62,115 nucleotides of DNA from CAWUKT01 sp963923035 (GTDB lineage: Bacteria; Bacteroidota; Bacteroidia; J057; JADKCL01). This document shows, piece after piece, positions 8,052 through 17,677 of the stretch. Position numbers and translations under genes: made by a program. Within the stretch, counting starts at the first letter, position 1; each line of letters starts with the position of its first letter. The stretch spans positions 1-62,115 of the forward strand of contig CAWUKT010000037.1 in the NCBI GenBank assembly GCA_963923035.1. The letters are read 5' to 3'. The notes beneath the pieces were generated by a model. The model had not been told where the DNA came from and did no database searches. It saw only the letters and a list, made by a program, of their open reading frames with translations.

Positions 8052-9521
8052 ATGCAAAAAGTACCTGTTACAGTCGCCTACGGCGACGGCATTGGTCCCG
8101 AAATTATGGCTGCGACGCTCCGTATCCTGGAAGCCGCCGGAGCCCAGATCGAGACCGAAACCATTGAAATTGGCGAGAATGTGTACCTCACAGGCCACAC
8201 TTCCGGTATCCGGGAGGACGCCTGGGAATCTCTTCGCCGCACCAAAGTCTTTCTGAAGGCCCCGATCACCACTCCCCAGGGGAAGGGTTACAAAAGCCTT
8301 AATGTAACCATCCGCAAAACCATGGGTCTCTTCGCCAATGTGCGTCCGGCCCGGGCCATGCACCCCTACGTGCCCTCCACCCATCCCGATATGGACCTCG
8401 TGGTGGTACGGGAAAACGAAGAGGATCTGTACGCAGGCATCGAACACCGGCAAACGACCGATGTCATGCAATGCCTGAAGCTGATCACGCGTCCCGGCAC
8501 TGAGCGGATCATCCGTTTCGCCTTTGACTATGCCCGCAACAACGGCCGCAAGAAGGTCACCTGCATGGTCAAAGACAATATCATGAAGATCACCGATGGT
8601 TTGTTCCACCGGGTCTTCAAGGAAGTCGGCGCTGAGTACCCCGACATCGAGCAAGATGTCCGGATCATCGACATTGGAGCCGCCCTGTTGGCGGATTCGC
8701 CCGAGCGCTTCGACGTCGTGGTCACCACCAACCTCTACGGAGACATCGTGAGTGACATCACGGCTCAGATCGCCGGATCTGTGGGCCTCGCTGGCTCCTC
8801 CAATATCGGTGAGCACCTGGCCATGTTCGAGGCGATCCACGGGTCGGCTCCCGACATTGCCGGTCAAAAGATCGCCAACCCCTCCGGTCTCCTGAACGGT
8901 GCGCTGCAAATGCTGGCCCACATCGGCCAGGGCGACGTCGCCAATAAAATTCACCATGCGTGGCTGCGTACCCTCGAGGATGGCATCCACACGGCCGACA
9001 TCTACGATGAAAGCCACAGCACGCAGAAGGTCAATACCGATGCCTTTGCATCGGCAGTCATTGAGCGCCTGGGACAATCTCCCCAGAACCTCAAGACGGA
9101 AGACTATTCCAATAGCAAGCCGATGACCATCGCTCCTTACGAGCGCGCCAACGATACCAAGGAATTGGTTGGCTGTGATGTATTCATCGACTGGCAGGGC
9201 GCTGATGCCGACATCATCGGCCAGCAGCTGGAAGCCCTGACGACGGAAGGCATTAAGCTCAAGATGATTACCAACCGGGGAGTCAAAGTCTACCCGAATG
9301 GTTTCCCCGAAACCTTCTGCACCGATCACTGGCGCTGCCGGTTCATTTCGGATTCGGCCACACAAGCAGCTTCTGGCGGTTGGGACTACCCGGCCCTGAA
9401 GTTCGAGTCGATCCTGAACCTGCAATCCAGCATCAGCAAGGGTGGTTTGGAAGTCATCAAGACCGAAAACCTATACAAATTTGACGGGCAGCCTGGCTTC
9501 TCTATGGGCCAGGGCGAATAA
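8052..9521 (+). CDS. icd: NADP-dependent isocitrate dehydrogenase (Thermus type)
   Basis: A 489-residue protein that converts isocitrate plus NADP to 2-oxoglutarate and CO2 in the TCA cycle. The N-terminal two thirds is the isocitrate/isopropylmalate dehydrogenase fold: AYGDGIGPEIM, VVVRENEEDLYAGIEH, and the metal-site region NLYGDIVSDITAQIAG, then FEAIHGSAPDIAGQ. Beyond residue 340 is an extra ~140-residue C-terminal domain (VGCDVFIDWQG), characteristic of the Thermus-type enzyme and common in Bacteroidota. ATG at 8052. It is monocistronic, with a strong terminator 47 bp past the stop. Confidence 0.93.
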   Translation: MQKVPVTVAYGDGIGPEIMAATLRILEAAGAQIETETIEIGENVYLTGHTSGIREDAWESLRRTKVFLKAPITTPQGKGYKSLNVTIRKTMGLFANVRPARAMHPYVPSTHPDMDLVVVRENEEDLYAGIEHRQTTDVMQCLKLITRPGTERIIRFAFDYARNNGRKKVTCMVKDNIMKITDGLFHRVFKEVGAEYPDIEQDVRIIDIGAALLADSPERFDVVVTTNLYGDIVSDITAQIAGSVGLAGSSNIGEHLAMFEAIHGSAPDIAGQKIANPSGLLNGALQMLAHIGQGDVANKIHHAWLRTLEDGIHTADIYDESHSTQKVNTDAFASAVIERLGQSPQNLKTEDYSNSKPMTIAPYERANDTKELVGCDVFIDWQGADADIIGQQLEALTTEGIKLKMITNRGVKVYPNGFPETFCTDHWRCRFISDSATQAASGGWDYPALKFESILNLQSSISKGGLEVIKTENLYKFDGQPGFSMGQGE

Positions 9522-9567
9522 GTCCCGCGAAGACTACATTTTTTCCTGAAAGCGTCGGTACAACGCT

Positions 9568-9602
9568 CTGCCCAGCCCAGGTGGCTGGGCAGTTTCTTTT
9601 TG
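9568..9602 (+). terminator. Rho-independent terminator of icd
   Basis: A 10-bp GC-rich stem (9568-9577 with 9583-9592), a 5-nt loop and a T-rich tail from 9593. Confidence 0.9.
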
Positions 9603-9652
9603 TCCCCCTCCTCCCCTTGCAATTCGCTTCCCTTTCATAGAAATTGGTCCCC

Positions 9653-10255
9653 ATGAAACGCCGCTACTATTTCCTGGCTGCCGGGTTCGTTTTGCTGCTC
9701 ATCTTCCACCGCCCCCTCCTCCGGGCCCTGGGCAATTACCTGATTGTGGAAGATGCGAAGACGAAGGTAGATGGCTTGTTTGTGTTGTCGGGAAATGCCT
9801 TTGACCGCGGCGAGGAAGCGGCCCGCCTCTACCACGAGGGATGGGCGCCGAAGCTGATTTGTCTGGGGGGGGAAACCAATCCGGCCCTGGAGCTCTACGG
9901 AATCTACGACAAGACCGCCGTTATGTCCGAAGGCGTGCTCAAGGACGCCGGGGTGCCTCCTCAGGACATCGAATTGCTTCCCAAGGGAACCAGCACCTTC
10001 GAAGAGTTCGAGGCCATCCGCGACTTTTGTAAGGAGCGGAGCTGGACAAAGGTCATGGTGGTCTCGTCCAAGTTCCATACCCGGCGGATCGACCGCTTTT
10101 TCCGCTTGCGGCTCCACATGGAAGGCATCGAAATAGTCCTGCGGGGCGCGCCCGAATCCGATTTCCGGGAATCAGAATGGTGGAAATCGGAGCCGGGTCT
10201 CATTTTCCTCAACAACGAATACATCAAGAATATGTACTACTGGCTCCGTTACTGA
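9653..10255 (+). CDS. DUF218/YdcF-like (SanA/ElyC family) membrane-anchored protein
   Basis: A 200-residue protein from the ATG at 9653 (an upstream TTG at 9644 is weaker). One N-terminal transmembrane helix (YYFLAAGFVLLLIF) is followed by a DUF218 domain. Visible motifs are VDGLFVLSGNAFDRGEEAAR, WAPKLICLGGE, LLPKGTSTFEEFEAIRDFC and VMVVSSKFHTRR. In E. coli, relatives SanA and ElyC affect envelope integrity. The catalytic activity is unknown. Its 3' end overlaps the convergent hydrolase gene by 7 bp. Confidence 0.85.
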   Translation: MKRRYYFLAAGFVLLLIFHRPLLRALGNYLIVEDAKTKVDGLFVLSGNAFDRGEEAARLYHEGWAPKLICLGGETNPALELYGIYDKTAVMSEGVLKDAGVPPQDIELLPKGTSTFEEFEAIRDFCKERSWTKVMVVSSKFHTRRIDRFFRLRLHMEGIEIVLRGAPESDFRESEWWKSEPGLIFLNNEYIKNMYYWLRY

Positions 10256-11754
10256 TCGGATAAGGGGGCAAAGGGTCGAATTTTCAGCTCCTCCCATTGG
10301 CGGGGGCTCGGAAGGATATAGGGTTGGTTGAAAAAGTCGGTGGCGAGGGCCATGGCCGCGGGATTGTCCCAGTACATGGTCGGGACATGGCCGTAGCGGG
10401 GGAAGACGAAGAGGTGGCTGTTGGGCAAATGGTCGTGGAGCTGGCGGGCCCAATTGACGGGGGTATCCGGGTCGTAGGTGCCGACAATCAAGAGAACGGG
10501 AATGTCCGTTTGCAGGGGCTGGGTGAGGTATTCCGGGGCGGCGGGGACGTCCCAGATGGCGGCTTCCGGGCGTCGGAAGACCTCGGACTGGATTCCGGCC
10601 CAGACCGGACCGAGTTCGGTCTGGTCGTCGACGGCCGCCCAGTCGTTGTAGGGGGATTCTTCCGCGCACCACACGGACAGGCGCATGCCCAGGTACTGGG
10701 CGGTGCCGACCTGGAAGACGCCCCCCAGTCGTTCGACCAGCCAGCTGGTATCGCCATCGATCAGCGCCGCGACCTGGCGCGGAATCTGCGGAATGGAACC
10801 TGTCTTTGACAGGTTAAAACAGGCCAGGACTTCTGTTGGGCCGATCGGCCAGACCTGGGTCCCGCCGGAGGCGGGATTCGTGATGGACAGCTGAAGCGGT
10901 TCCTCGACCAGGCCTTCCAGGTACGTTTTCCATTCTTCCTCCAAGTCCCTTTTTCCCGGATTTTCCTCCCGCCAATCCTTCCACAAACGTCCCCAGGCTT
11001 CCTTCAAATGCTTCGCGGACACTTCGTCGTAGCGCGCTTCCAACGGCATGGGCGAATCCAGGACCGCACTCCGCACGGAAGTCGGGTACTTCGCCATCAT
11101 GGCCTGGGCGATCTTGGTTCCGTAGGAGATGGCCAGCAAATTGAGCTGGTCGTAGCCCAGCACCTGCCGCATCTCCTCCAAATCCGTCACGATGGCATCG
11201 GTCTGGTACATCCCCAATTCGATTTTTGCTTCCCGCCACCGTTCCCGGCACGCCTTCAGCGCCTTTTCCTCCAATTCCTCCCGTTCCTCCTCTTCCAAGG
11301 CAGGATCGAGCCCCTCCCGCCAGGCCGCTTCCATTTCCCTACAATCCAAACAAGGGTCCGAATACCCCGTTCCCCGTTGTTCGATCAGGATCAGGTCGCG
11401 GTCCTCCAGGTACCACCAGTACTTCATCCAGCGGGCGTTTCGCAGGGCGGTGCTACCGGGTCCCCCCGTGATGAAGACCAGCGGATCTTTTGCGGGCGTT
11501 TCCCCCCGGCTTTTGAAAATGTACAGGGGGAGCCGGACAATGTTCCCGTCGGGACGGGATCGGTTTTCCAGGACTTCCAAATAGCCGAAGGTATAGGTCT
11601 GCCCCTTGGGAACCTTCACCGGAGCTTTCCGGGACTTGACGAAGCGGGGATAGGTGGTTTCCCGGCAAAATTCACCCGAGACACCACGCCCCATCAGGTC
11701 GCCACTGAAAAAGGCGACCAACGAAATCAACAGAATAAGATAGGTATTACGCAT
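10249..11754 (-). CDS. Secreted alpha/beta hydrolase, prolyl/tripeptidyl aminopeptidase type
   Basis: A 501-residue protein with a signal peptide (MRNTYLILLISLVAFFSGD). The family signature is complete: FITGGPG oxyanion loop at about residue 93, EQRGTGYSD, a nucleophile elbow AISYGTK (Ser about residue 210), and a C-terminal TAP-like segment with acid and His (VGTYDPDTPVNWA; FPRYGHVP). Such enzymes remove N-terminal residues or tripeptides from peptides. A role in extracellular peptide use is likely. The length and the insertion between core halves match TAP-like enzymes rather than small proline iminopeptidases. Confidence 0.85.
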   Translation of the reverse strand: MRNTYLILLISLVAFFSGDLMGRGVSGEFCRETTYPRFVKSRKAPVKVPKGQTYTFGYLEVLENRSRPDGNIVRLPLYIFKSRGETPAKDPLVFITGGPGSTALRNARWMKYWWYLEDRDLILIEQRGTGYSDPCLDCREMEAAWREGLDPALEEEEREELEEKALKACRERWREAKIELGMYQTDAIVTDLEEMRQVLGYDQLNLLAISYGTKIAQAMMAKYPTSVRSAVLDSPMPLEARYDEVSAKHLKEAWGRLWKDWREENPGKRDLEEEWKTYLEGLVEEPLQLSITNPASGGTQVWPIGPTEVLACFNLSKTGSIPQIPRQVAALIDGDTSWLVERLGGVFQVGTAQYLGMRLSVWCAEESPYNDWAAVDDQTELGPVWAGIQSEVFRRPEAAIWDVPAAPEYLTQPLQTDIPVLLIVGTYDPDTPVNWARQLHDHLPNSHLFVFPRYGHVPTMYWDNPAAMALATDFFNQPYILPSPRQWEELKIRPFAPLSDQ

Positions 11755-11856
11755 TTTGAATTCTCTTTTGGGAGCAATAAGGCGTTCCCCAGCGAATCCT
11801 CAAAATGCGGTTCCTGTATTCCCGTTGAACGGTCCCATGTCTCGGTGAATGGTCCC

Positions 11857-12639
11857 TCAAAACCGGTAGTTCAGGGCCAGCCCGTTGCCGGAGGGGAAAA
11901 CGGAAAGTCCCTGGGCAGCGCCTTTGCGTCGGTGCAATTCCGGGACGAGGTAGGCGATCCCCGCACCGATCCCCAGGCCGACGAGGACATCGGTGGGATA
12001 GTGCTTGCCCGCTGCGACCCGCATATAGGCCGTCCCGACGGACAATGCGGCGGCTCCGCCCCATACATAGGGACGCCATTTGGCGCCGGGGTGGGTGTCG
12101 TGGAGGACTTTGGCAGTGAAAAAGGCGCCGAAGGTGGTGAGGGAGGTGTGGCCGGAGAAAAAGGAGAAACGGGCATCGACCTTCGTTTGTTCCTGGAGCG
12201 GCGCGAGGGTATTGTAGGTAAAGGGCCGGGCGCGCAGGCTCAGGGCCTTGGTGAGGTTGGTCGCCCCAAAGGTGAGGAAGAGGCCCTCGGCGTACATCAC
12301 GGCTATGGGCCCGAATTCAGACTGGGACTTGGGGCTGAGCAGGGTGACCAACGGCGAAACTCCGGCGATGATCAGGGTGGCGTCGCTGGCGTGGGCGATT
12401 TGCGGTGACCAATTGTCGGTGGGGAAGCGGTCGAATCCGTTGATGTCGGCGGGGTTCAGGGTGGCGAGTTCGGCCGGCGTCAAGGGATCCACCTGCGTTG
12501 CCAGGGCTCCACTGCCCACGGTCAGGCCCAGTCCCCCGGCCGCGAGGGGGACGTCGGCTTTCCAGCTCAGGTCGTAGACCTGGGAGCAGGCCACGGAGGG
12601 GATCAGGAGCAGGAAAAGGATGTAGGAGCCAATGCGCAT
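11857..12639 (-). CDS. Phosphatase PAP2 family protein, exported
   Basis: A 260-residue protein. The ATG at 12639 gives a signal peptide (MRIGSYILFLLLIPSVACSQ). All three PAP2 motifs are present: KALSLRARPF (KxxxxxxRP), FFSGHTS (PSGH-like, with Phe-Ser in place of Pro-Ser), and RVAAGKHYPTD (SRxxxxxHxxxD-like). PAP2 enzymes dephosphorylate lipid phosphates such as undecaprenyl pyrophosphate or phosphatidate at the periplasmic face. The substrate is not predictable here. It is divergent from the DUF4157 toxin gene. Confidence 0.88.
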   Translation of the reverse strand: MRIGSYILFLLLIPSVACSQVYDLSWKADVPLAAGGLGLTVGSGALATQVDPLTPAELATLNPADINGFDRFPTDNWSPQIAHASDATLIIAGVSPLVTLLSPKSQSEFGPIAVMYAEGLFLTFGATNLTKALSLRARPFTYNTLAPLQEQTKVDARFSFFSGHTSLTTFGAFFTAKVLHDTHPGAKWRPYVWGGAAALSVGTAYMRVAAGKHYPTDVLVGLGIGAGIAYLVPELHRRKGAAQGLSVFPSGNGLALNYRF

Positions 12640-12834
12640 GACGGATAAGTTGGATGATCTCGGGATAAAAATAGACATAAGCCCCGTGATTCCTACTCCC
12701 CTTCCGCGGTAACCTTTCCTTTGTCGCCCAATTCATTTTCCCATTTGAAAACCATTCCCACCTTCTCTATCTCCCACTTTCTTCGTATATTCTGATACCT
12801 TTTTGGTGAACCTGACCTTCGAATACGCCTTTTT

Positions 12835-15800
12835 ATGTCCCAATACGCCACCCGAACAACCGCCCCTGCCCAAACACGGACCACCCGGGAATCCTCCAAG
12901 TCCCGGGCGAAGCATACTGTTCCCGCCTCCAATGCCAATGCACGGGCCCAGGAACGCGCCCAACGCAAATTCAATGCCCAGTACAAACTGAAGGTCGGTT
13001 CGGCCCATGATCCGGCGGAAGCCGAGGCCGACGCGGTGGCCCACCAGGTCGTCCATTCTCCCCAATCCAATCCTGCGGTCGCTTCCTCCGGCTCCCCATC
13101 GACGGTGGCTTCGCGAATCTCCCGCAAGGTCAATCGCAAGGAAGAAGATGCCCAGATGAAGGCCAATCATCACGAAGAGGAAGTGGGTGCCAAGGAGGAC
13201 GAAGCCCAAATGAAGGCCCAGCGAATGGAAGAAGAAGCTGGAGCAAAGGAAGACGAAGCGCAGATGCAAGGAGACCTTCAGCGAAAAGAGGACAAAGCGC
13301 AGATGAAGGCCAACCACCATGAGGAGGAAGTCGGAGCCAAGGAGGACGAAACGCAAATGCAGGAAGACCTTCAAAGCAAAGAGGACGATGCACAGATGAA
13401 GGCCCATCACCACGAAGAGGAAGTGGGAGCGAAAGAGGACGAGGCCCAAATGCAGGCGGATCTTCTGGGCAAGGAAGAAGAAGGCCAGGCCAAGTGCGCC
13501 GATTGTGACAAGAAGGCCCAACGCGAGGAAGAAATCCAACAAAAATCGTCCCAGGTCAATTATAAGGAAGGCTTTAACGCCAGCCAGTCCAGCTCCGACC
13601 TCGTCGCGCAAGAGCGCGGCAAAGGCGAAGCCATGGCTCCCCAACTGAAATCCGAAATGGAATCCGGCTTTGGGACCGATTTCTCCGACGTCCGCATCCA
13701 CCGCGACCAAAAATCACGCGACCTCAACCAGGACCTCAAGGCCAAGGCCTTTACGACCGGTTCCGACATCTTTTTCGGGGACGGCAACTACGATCCCGCC
13801 ACCAAGGCCGGCAAAGAACTCATTGCCCACGAACTCACCCATACCATCCAGCAGGGCGCAGTAGACCCCGCCGGACAGGAAAAAACATCGGAACCCATTT
13901 CCTCTCCTATCACTTCAAAAACCTCCCCCACCCCGTCCACCGGGAGCAGCGAACCCGCTGCCGGAGGAGCCGTCAGCGAAGTGGCGCAGGAAGCCACCGC
14001 GGGCATCGCCGAAACGGCCCCGGCCGAAGAAGTCGCCGCCGAAGGGCAATTGGATTCTGCCGAAACCGCCGAGGCCGGTAAGGAAGCCGAGCAAAAAGCT
14101 GAAAAGGGCGAAGAAGGGAAGGCAGAAAAAGAGAAAGGCGAAGGCGAAGGTGGCGGCCTCCCCGTCGCCAATACCACCGGGAGCTACGACCTCGACGATG
14201 CCTCCGGCCGTCAAAACATCGTTCAGAAGGTAAGCGTCCGCAATTCTTCGGCGGGCGAGCGGGCCGCCAATGGCGGTCCCGTGGCCCAGCACCTCGAAAC
14301 CGAATCGGCCGAGGTCTGCCCCAATGCCTCTGCCACCACCGGCGAATTGGCCGATGCCGAATCGGAGCACAAGGCCACCGACGAAAAGGTCCAGGAATCC
14401 CTGGACGCTGAGGTGGTCCCGGAGACCTTTGGCGAGGCCATGGGCCAGCAGGAGCAGGTGGGCGGCCTGGAAGGCAAGGCCCAAAGCCAGGAAAAGGTCA
14501 AGGAAGACCCCGCCAAGAAAGAGCTCAAGGCGAAACTGGACGCCAATACGCCCGAGACCTTCAAGGACCTCGACGAATACGACGCCTCTGACACCGTGGA
14601 TGCGGTGGAAAGCGAAGTGACCTCCCAGGTCAGCAGTGTGAAGGGAACCTTCCGGGGAATTGAGGCAGCCCCCAAGAAAAAGGCCGTTCCTACGGCTCAA
14701 GGCCTCCCCGCTCCGGAAAAAGCCACGGAAGTGGGCAAGCTACAGCTCGGAAAAGATGCTGTCCCGGGTGTCCCCGAGGAAATGACCGACCTCTCCGAGT
14801 ACGACGACGACTTCAATTCGGCGTTGGAGAAGGAAGGCATCACGCAGGAGCAACTCGACATGGTGGACAAGGGCCCCTTGGTGGAGGCGCGCGACGAGCG
14901 CGACGGCATTCGGGAGAAGGTCAAGACCGCTCCGAAGGAAGCCCGCCAATTTGCCGACCAGAAGCAGAAGAACGTCGAACAAGAGATGGACAAGGAGGAG
15001 GATTCGACCCGCAAAGACATGCGGAAGGAACGGGACAAACAGTTGGAGGGGGCCAAAAAGGACCAGGAAAAGGCCAAGGACAAGTACGAACTGGAGCGCA
15101 AGGCCGTCACCGACCACATCAATGGGATTTATACCGGCGTCGAGGACAAGATCAAGAAGCGGTTGGACAAGTTGGAGAAGGAAAATGAGATGCGGTTCGG
15201 CAAAAAGGTCCTCCAATTCAGCAACGAATTCGAAAAGCAGGTCAAGAAGGACGTCAATGCTTATCTGGACGAGCGCCACAGCGGTATCGGCGGCTTTTTC
15301 CTGTCCGGTTGGGACTGGCTGACGGGCATCGACGACCATCCCCAGGTCGAGCGCGCCTTTGAGCGGGCCCGAGCCGATTATATCAAGAAGATTGACCAGG
15401 AGATCAAAGACATCGCGACCGAGACGAATTCCGTCATTGATGAATGCAAGCAGTGGCTCGAGGACGCGAAACAGGAAATCAAGGATTACGTCGACGATTT
15501 GCCTGGCCACCTGGCGCAGCACGGCCAGGATGCCGCCAAGGACATGGACAAGAAGTTCACCGAACTGGACAAGTTCATCGATAAGAAGAAGGAAGAGTTG
15601 GTGGCGAAGCTGTGCCAGATGAAGGAAAAGGCGATCGAGCACATTGATGCGAAGATTGAGAAGATGAAGGAGGAAATGGCCGGTGCAATTGCGAAGGCGC
15701 TGATGTTCCTGATCGATGCGGCCCTGAGCTTCTTCACCTGGGCGCTCGAAACGGTCGGCTACGACATGGGCAAGATCCGGCCCCAGATCGCCAAGACCCG

Positions 15801-17673
15801 CCGGACGCTCAAAGAGATTGTCATGCACCCGATTGCCTTCATGGGCAACCTGATCGATGCGGCGGGCCAGGGCTTCAGCCAATTCGGCGACAATATCCGC
15901 CAGCACATGATCTCCGGCCTGGTCAACTGGCTGACCGGCACGATGGGCGACATTGACATTGAACTCCCCCAAACCTGGGACCTCAAAGGCTTTTTGTTAT
16001 TCTTCCTCCAAACCCTCGGCCTCAGCTGGAACGTCCTCCGCCAAAAACTCACCCGCTACATCCCCGAACAGGTCATCTCGTTCGCGGAGGGCTCGGTGGA
16101 CATGGTCCGCCGCGTGATCAAAGAGGGCCCCATCGCCCTCTGGGACGAATTCAAGGCCAAAATGGGCGAGATCAAGGGCCAGATCATGGAGAGCGTGCGG
16201 AACATGCTGGTCGTGGAGCTGGTCAAGAAGGGCATCGAGCACCTGCTGGGGATCCTGGTCCCCGGCGCGGGCATTGTCAAAGCGATCATCGCGATCTACG
16301 ACATCATCATGTTCTTCATCGAAAACTGGCAGCGCATCGTGGAGCTGGTGATGACGATTTTCAAAAGCGTGGGTGACATTGCCTTCGGCAAGATTGGCAA
16401 GGCCGCGAATTTCATCGAGAATGCGATGGGGATGACAATCCCGATCATGTTCGCGTTCCTGGCGCGGCTGTTGCGTCTCGGCGGCCTCGCGAAGAAGGTG
16501 CAGAAAGCGATCAAGAAGGTCCGCAAGCCGATCGACAAGATCGTCGACAAAGTGCTGAAGAAGATCGCGAAGACGGCCCGGAAGCTGTTTGGGCGGAAGA
16601 AGGGGAAGGGTGGGAAGAAAGATAAGGATCAGAAGGATGGGCTGACAGCGGCGGATCGTAGGAAGCACAAGCAGTATGTAACTCACATCAAAAAAGAACT
16701 CCATAAGAAGTCAGCAGATAAAAAAGACAGCTTTGAAGACTTCTATAAAAAGAAGAAGAAACTCGCTGGATCACTTGAAAAGAAGTACAACAAAAAACTA
16801 AAGAAAAAAGTCAACGGACGCCCTATTCGAGCCACGATTAAATTTGAGCCGCTGAAAGGTGCCGATAAGGACAATGATGTAGATGTCAAAATCCGCATCG
16901 CACCGAATGCTACAGAGGACGAGACGGGATTGGTGTTTACAGAAGAAGAAGTTGCTGAGCATATTCAACTCATGGATGATGGTAAAAAGTCAGTTGATGA
17001 AAGGGAAAAAATTTACCAATCCTTTACCAATACGATTGGAAGCAGTGATGTGGTCAAATCGATTTTCGAAGCGAGAAAAACTGGACCGATAAAAGGAAAA
17101 TCATTTTTGAAACAAATCCAGAAAGCTATCGGAGACAATGCCCAAGGAGGGTTTAAATTTAGAACTCAAGGATCTAAAAAGAAACTTGAATTGACATTGC
17201 ACTACAAAGGCTTTTTCAAATCAGGTACTAACCCCGCGTACGGCAATGTTCAACGAGAAATAAATTCTGGAAATCCATTGGGAGAAGCGTGGGTTATCTC
17301 AAGAACTTTAAAAACCGATTTTTTTGTACCGCGAGAAATAAAAGCCCTTAACATCAGAGGGGTTGGAAAAACAATGATGGAGATGTCTCACACATTTTTC
17401 AAAGATGAGATTGATGGAATAGGCGGGGATTGGATGGAGCTTGAAATTTATCGGAGGGGAGCAACGGGATCAGTAAAATCCGATAATTTATTGAAATACA
17501 TCGAAGGAATTCGGGCCGGAGAATCTCCTAAAAAGGCTGCGACAAGGACTTGGACCTACCGTAGAGCCAAAGCATTAGGATATCCGGTGGTAGAATTTGT
17601 TGATCAAGATCCATCTTCAACATCTGACCCGGATGCCATTTCGAATGTCTCAGCAAGATTTGTTAAATCATAG
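12835..17673 (+). CDS. DUF4157 polymorphic toxin carrier with C-terminal toxin CT1
   Basis: A 1612-residue protein. Residues 1-75 are a disordered leader ending in DPAEAEADAVAHQVV, the EAD-type motif seen before DUF4157. Residues about 95-225 are charged repeats. DUF4157 spans about 245-342 with the zinc-protease-like motif HELTH (332-336). An Ala/Glu-rich stretch and long coiled coils follow (about 690-950). A hydrophobic/amphipathic carrier region (about 960-1260) ends in a basic linker (VRKPIDKIVDKVLKKIAK). A pre-toxin domain (about 1270-1360, ending VKIRIAPNAT) precedes the toxin. CT1 (about 1365-1612) carries RGVGKT (1508-1513) and AATRTWTYRRAKALGY, suggesting a GNAT-like acetyltransferase fold (inference). 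The family is cargo of extracellular contractile injection systems. The toxin part is AT-richer than the carrier. Confidence 0.88.
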   Translation: MSQYATRTTAPAQTRTTRESSKSRAKHTVPASNANARAQERAQRKFNAQYKLKVGSAHDPAEAEADAVAHQVVHSPQSNPAVASSGSPSTVASRISRKVNRKEEDAQMKANHHEEEVGAKEDEAQMKAQRMEEEAGAKEDEAQMQGDLQRKEDKAQMKANHHEEEVGAKEDETQMQEDLQSKEDDAQMKAHHHEEEVGAKEDEAQMQADLLGKEEEGQAKCADCDKKAQREEEIQQKSSQVNYKEGFNASQSSSDLVAQERGKGEAMAPQLKSEMESGFGTDFSDVRIHRDQKSRDLNQDLKAKAFTTGSDIFFGDGNYDPATKAGKELIAHELTHTIQQGAVDPAGQEKTSEPISSPITSKTSPTPSTGSSEPAAGGAVSEVAQEATAGIAETAPAEEVAAEGQLDSAETAEAGKEAEQKAEKGEEGKAEKEKGEGEGGGLPVANTTGSYDLDDASGRQNIVQKVSVRNSSAGERAANGGPVAQHLETESAEVCPNASATTGELADAESEHKATDEKVQESLDAEVVPETFGEAMGQQEQVGGLEGKAQSQEKVKEDPAKKELKAKLDANTPETFKDLDEYDASDTVDAVESEVTSQVSSVKGTFRGIEAAPKKKAVPTAQGLPAPEKATEVGKLQLGKDAVPGVPEEMTDLSEYDDDFNSALEKEGITQEQLDMVDKGPLVEARDERDGIREKVKTAPKEARQFADQKQKNVEQEMDKEEDSTRKDMRKERDKQLEGAKKDQEKAKDKYELERKAVTDHINGIYTGVEDKIKKRLDKLEKENEMRFGKKVLQFSNEFEKQVKKDVNAYLDERHSGIGGFFLSGWDWLTGIDDHPQVERAFERARADYIKKIDQEIKDIATETNSVIDECKQWLEDAKQEIKDYVDDLPGHLAQHGQDAAKDMDKKFTELDKFIDKKKEELVAKLCQMKEKAIEHIDAKIEKMKEEMAGAIAKALMFLIDAALSFFTWALETVGYDMGKIRPQIAKTRRTLKEIVMHPIAFMGNLIDAAGQGFSQFGDNIRQHMISGLVNWLTGTMGDIDIELPQTWDLKGFLLFFLQTLGLSWNVLRQKLTRYIPEQVISFAEGSVDMVRRVIKEGPIALWDEFKAKMGEIKGQIMESVRNMLVVELVKKGIEHLLGILVPGAGIVKAIIAIYDIIMFFIENWQRIVELVMTIFKSVGDIAFGKIGKAANFIENAMGMTIPIMFAFLARLLRLGGLAKKVQKAIKKVRKPIDKIVDKVLKKIAKTARKLFGRKKGKGGKKDKDQKDGLTAADRRKHKQYVTHIKKELHKKSADKKDSFEDFYKKKKKLAGSLEKKYNKKLKKKVNGRPIRATIKFEPLKGADKDNDVDVKIRIAPNATEDETGLVFTEEEVAEHIQLMDDGKKSVDEREKIYQSFTNTIGSSDVVKSIFEARKTGPIKGKSFLKQIQKAIGDNAQGGFKFRTQGSKKKLELTLHYKGFFKSGTNPAYGNVQREINSGNPLGEAWVISRTLKTDFFVPREIKALNIRGVGKTMMEMSHTFFKDEIDGIGGDWMELEIYRRGATGSVKSDNLLKYIEGIRAGESPKKAATRTWTYRRAKALGYPVVEFVDQDPSSTSDPDAISNVSARFVKS
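13129..13490 (+). repeat. Intragenic charged repeats of the toxin carrier
   Basis: Four irregular repeats, with copies starting near 13153, 13219, 13303 and 13393. They encode units such as KEDEAQMKANHHEEEVGA and KEDEAQMQ. They sit just upstream of DUF4157, where this family usually has Gln/Glu-rich repeats. Expansion or contraction by slippage is likely. Confidence 0.85.
16432..16620 (+). repeat. Pre-toxin linker, copy 1 (in the full carrier)
   Basis: About 186 bp (ATGACAATCCCGATCATG onward) that recur at 21876 with about seven mismatches, six of them silent. They encode MTIPIMFAFLARLLRLGG and the basic segment after it. Homology stops at the start of the variable Lys/Gly-rich hinge (GKGGKK). 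Confidence 0.92.
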
Positions 17674-17677
17674 CCTC

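Noticed and set aside
7878..9425. 515-codon open frame on the minus strand over icd
   Set aside because: Shadow of a well-supported plus-strand gene with full enzyme motifs.
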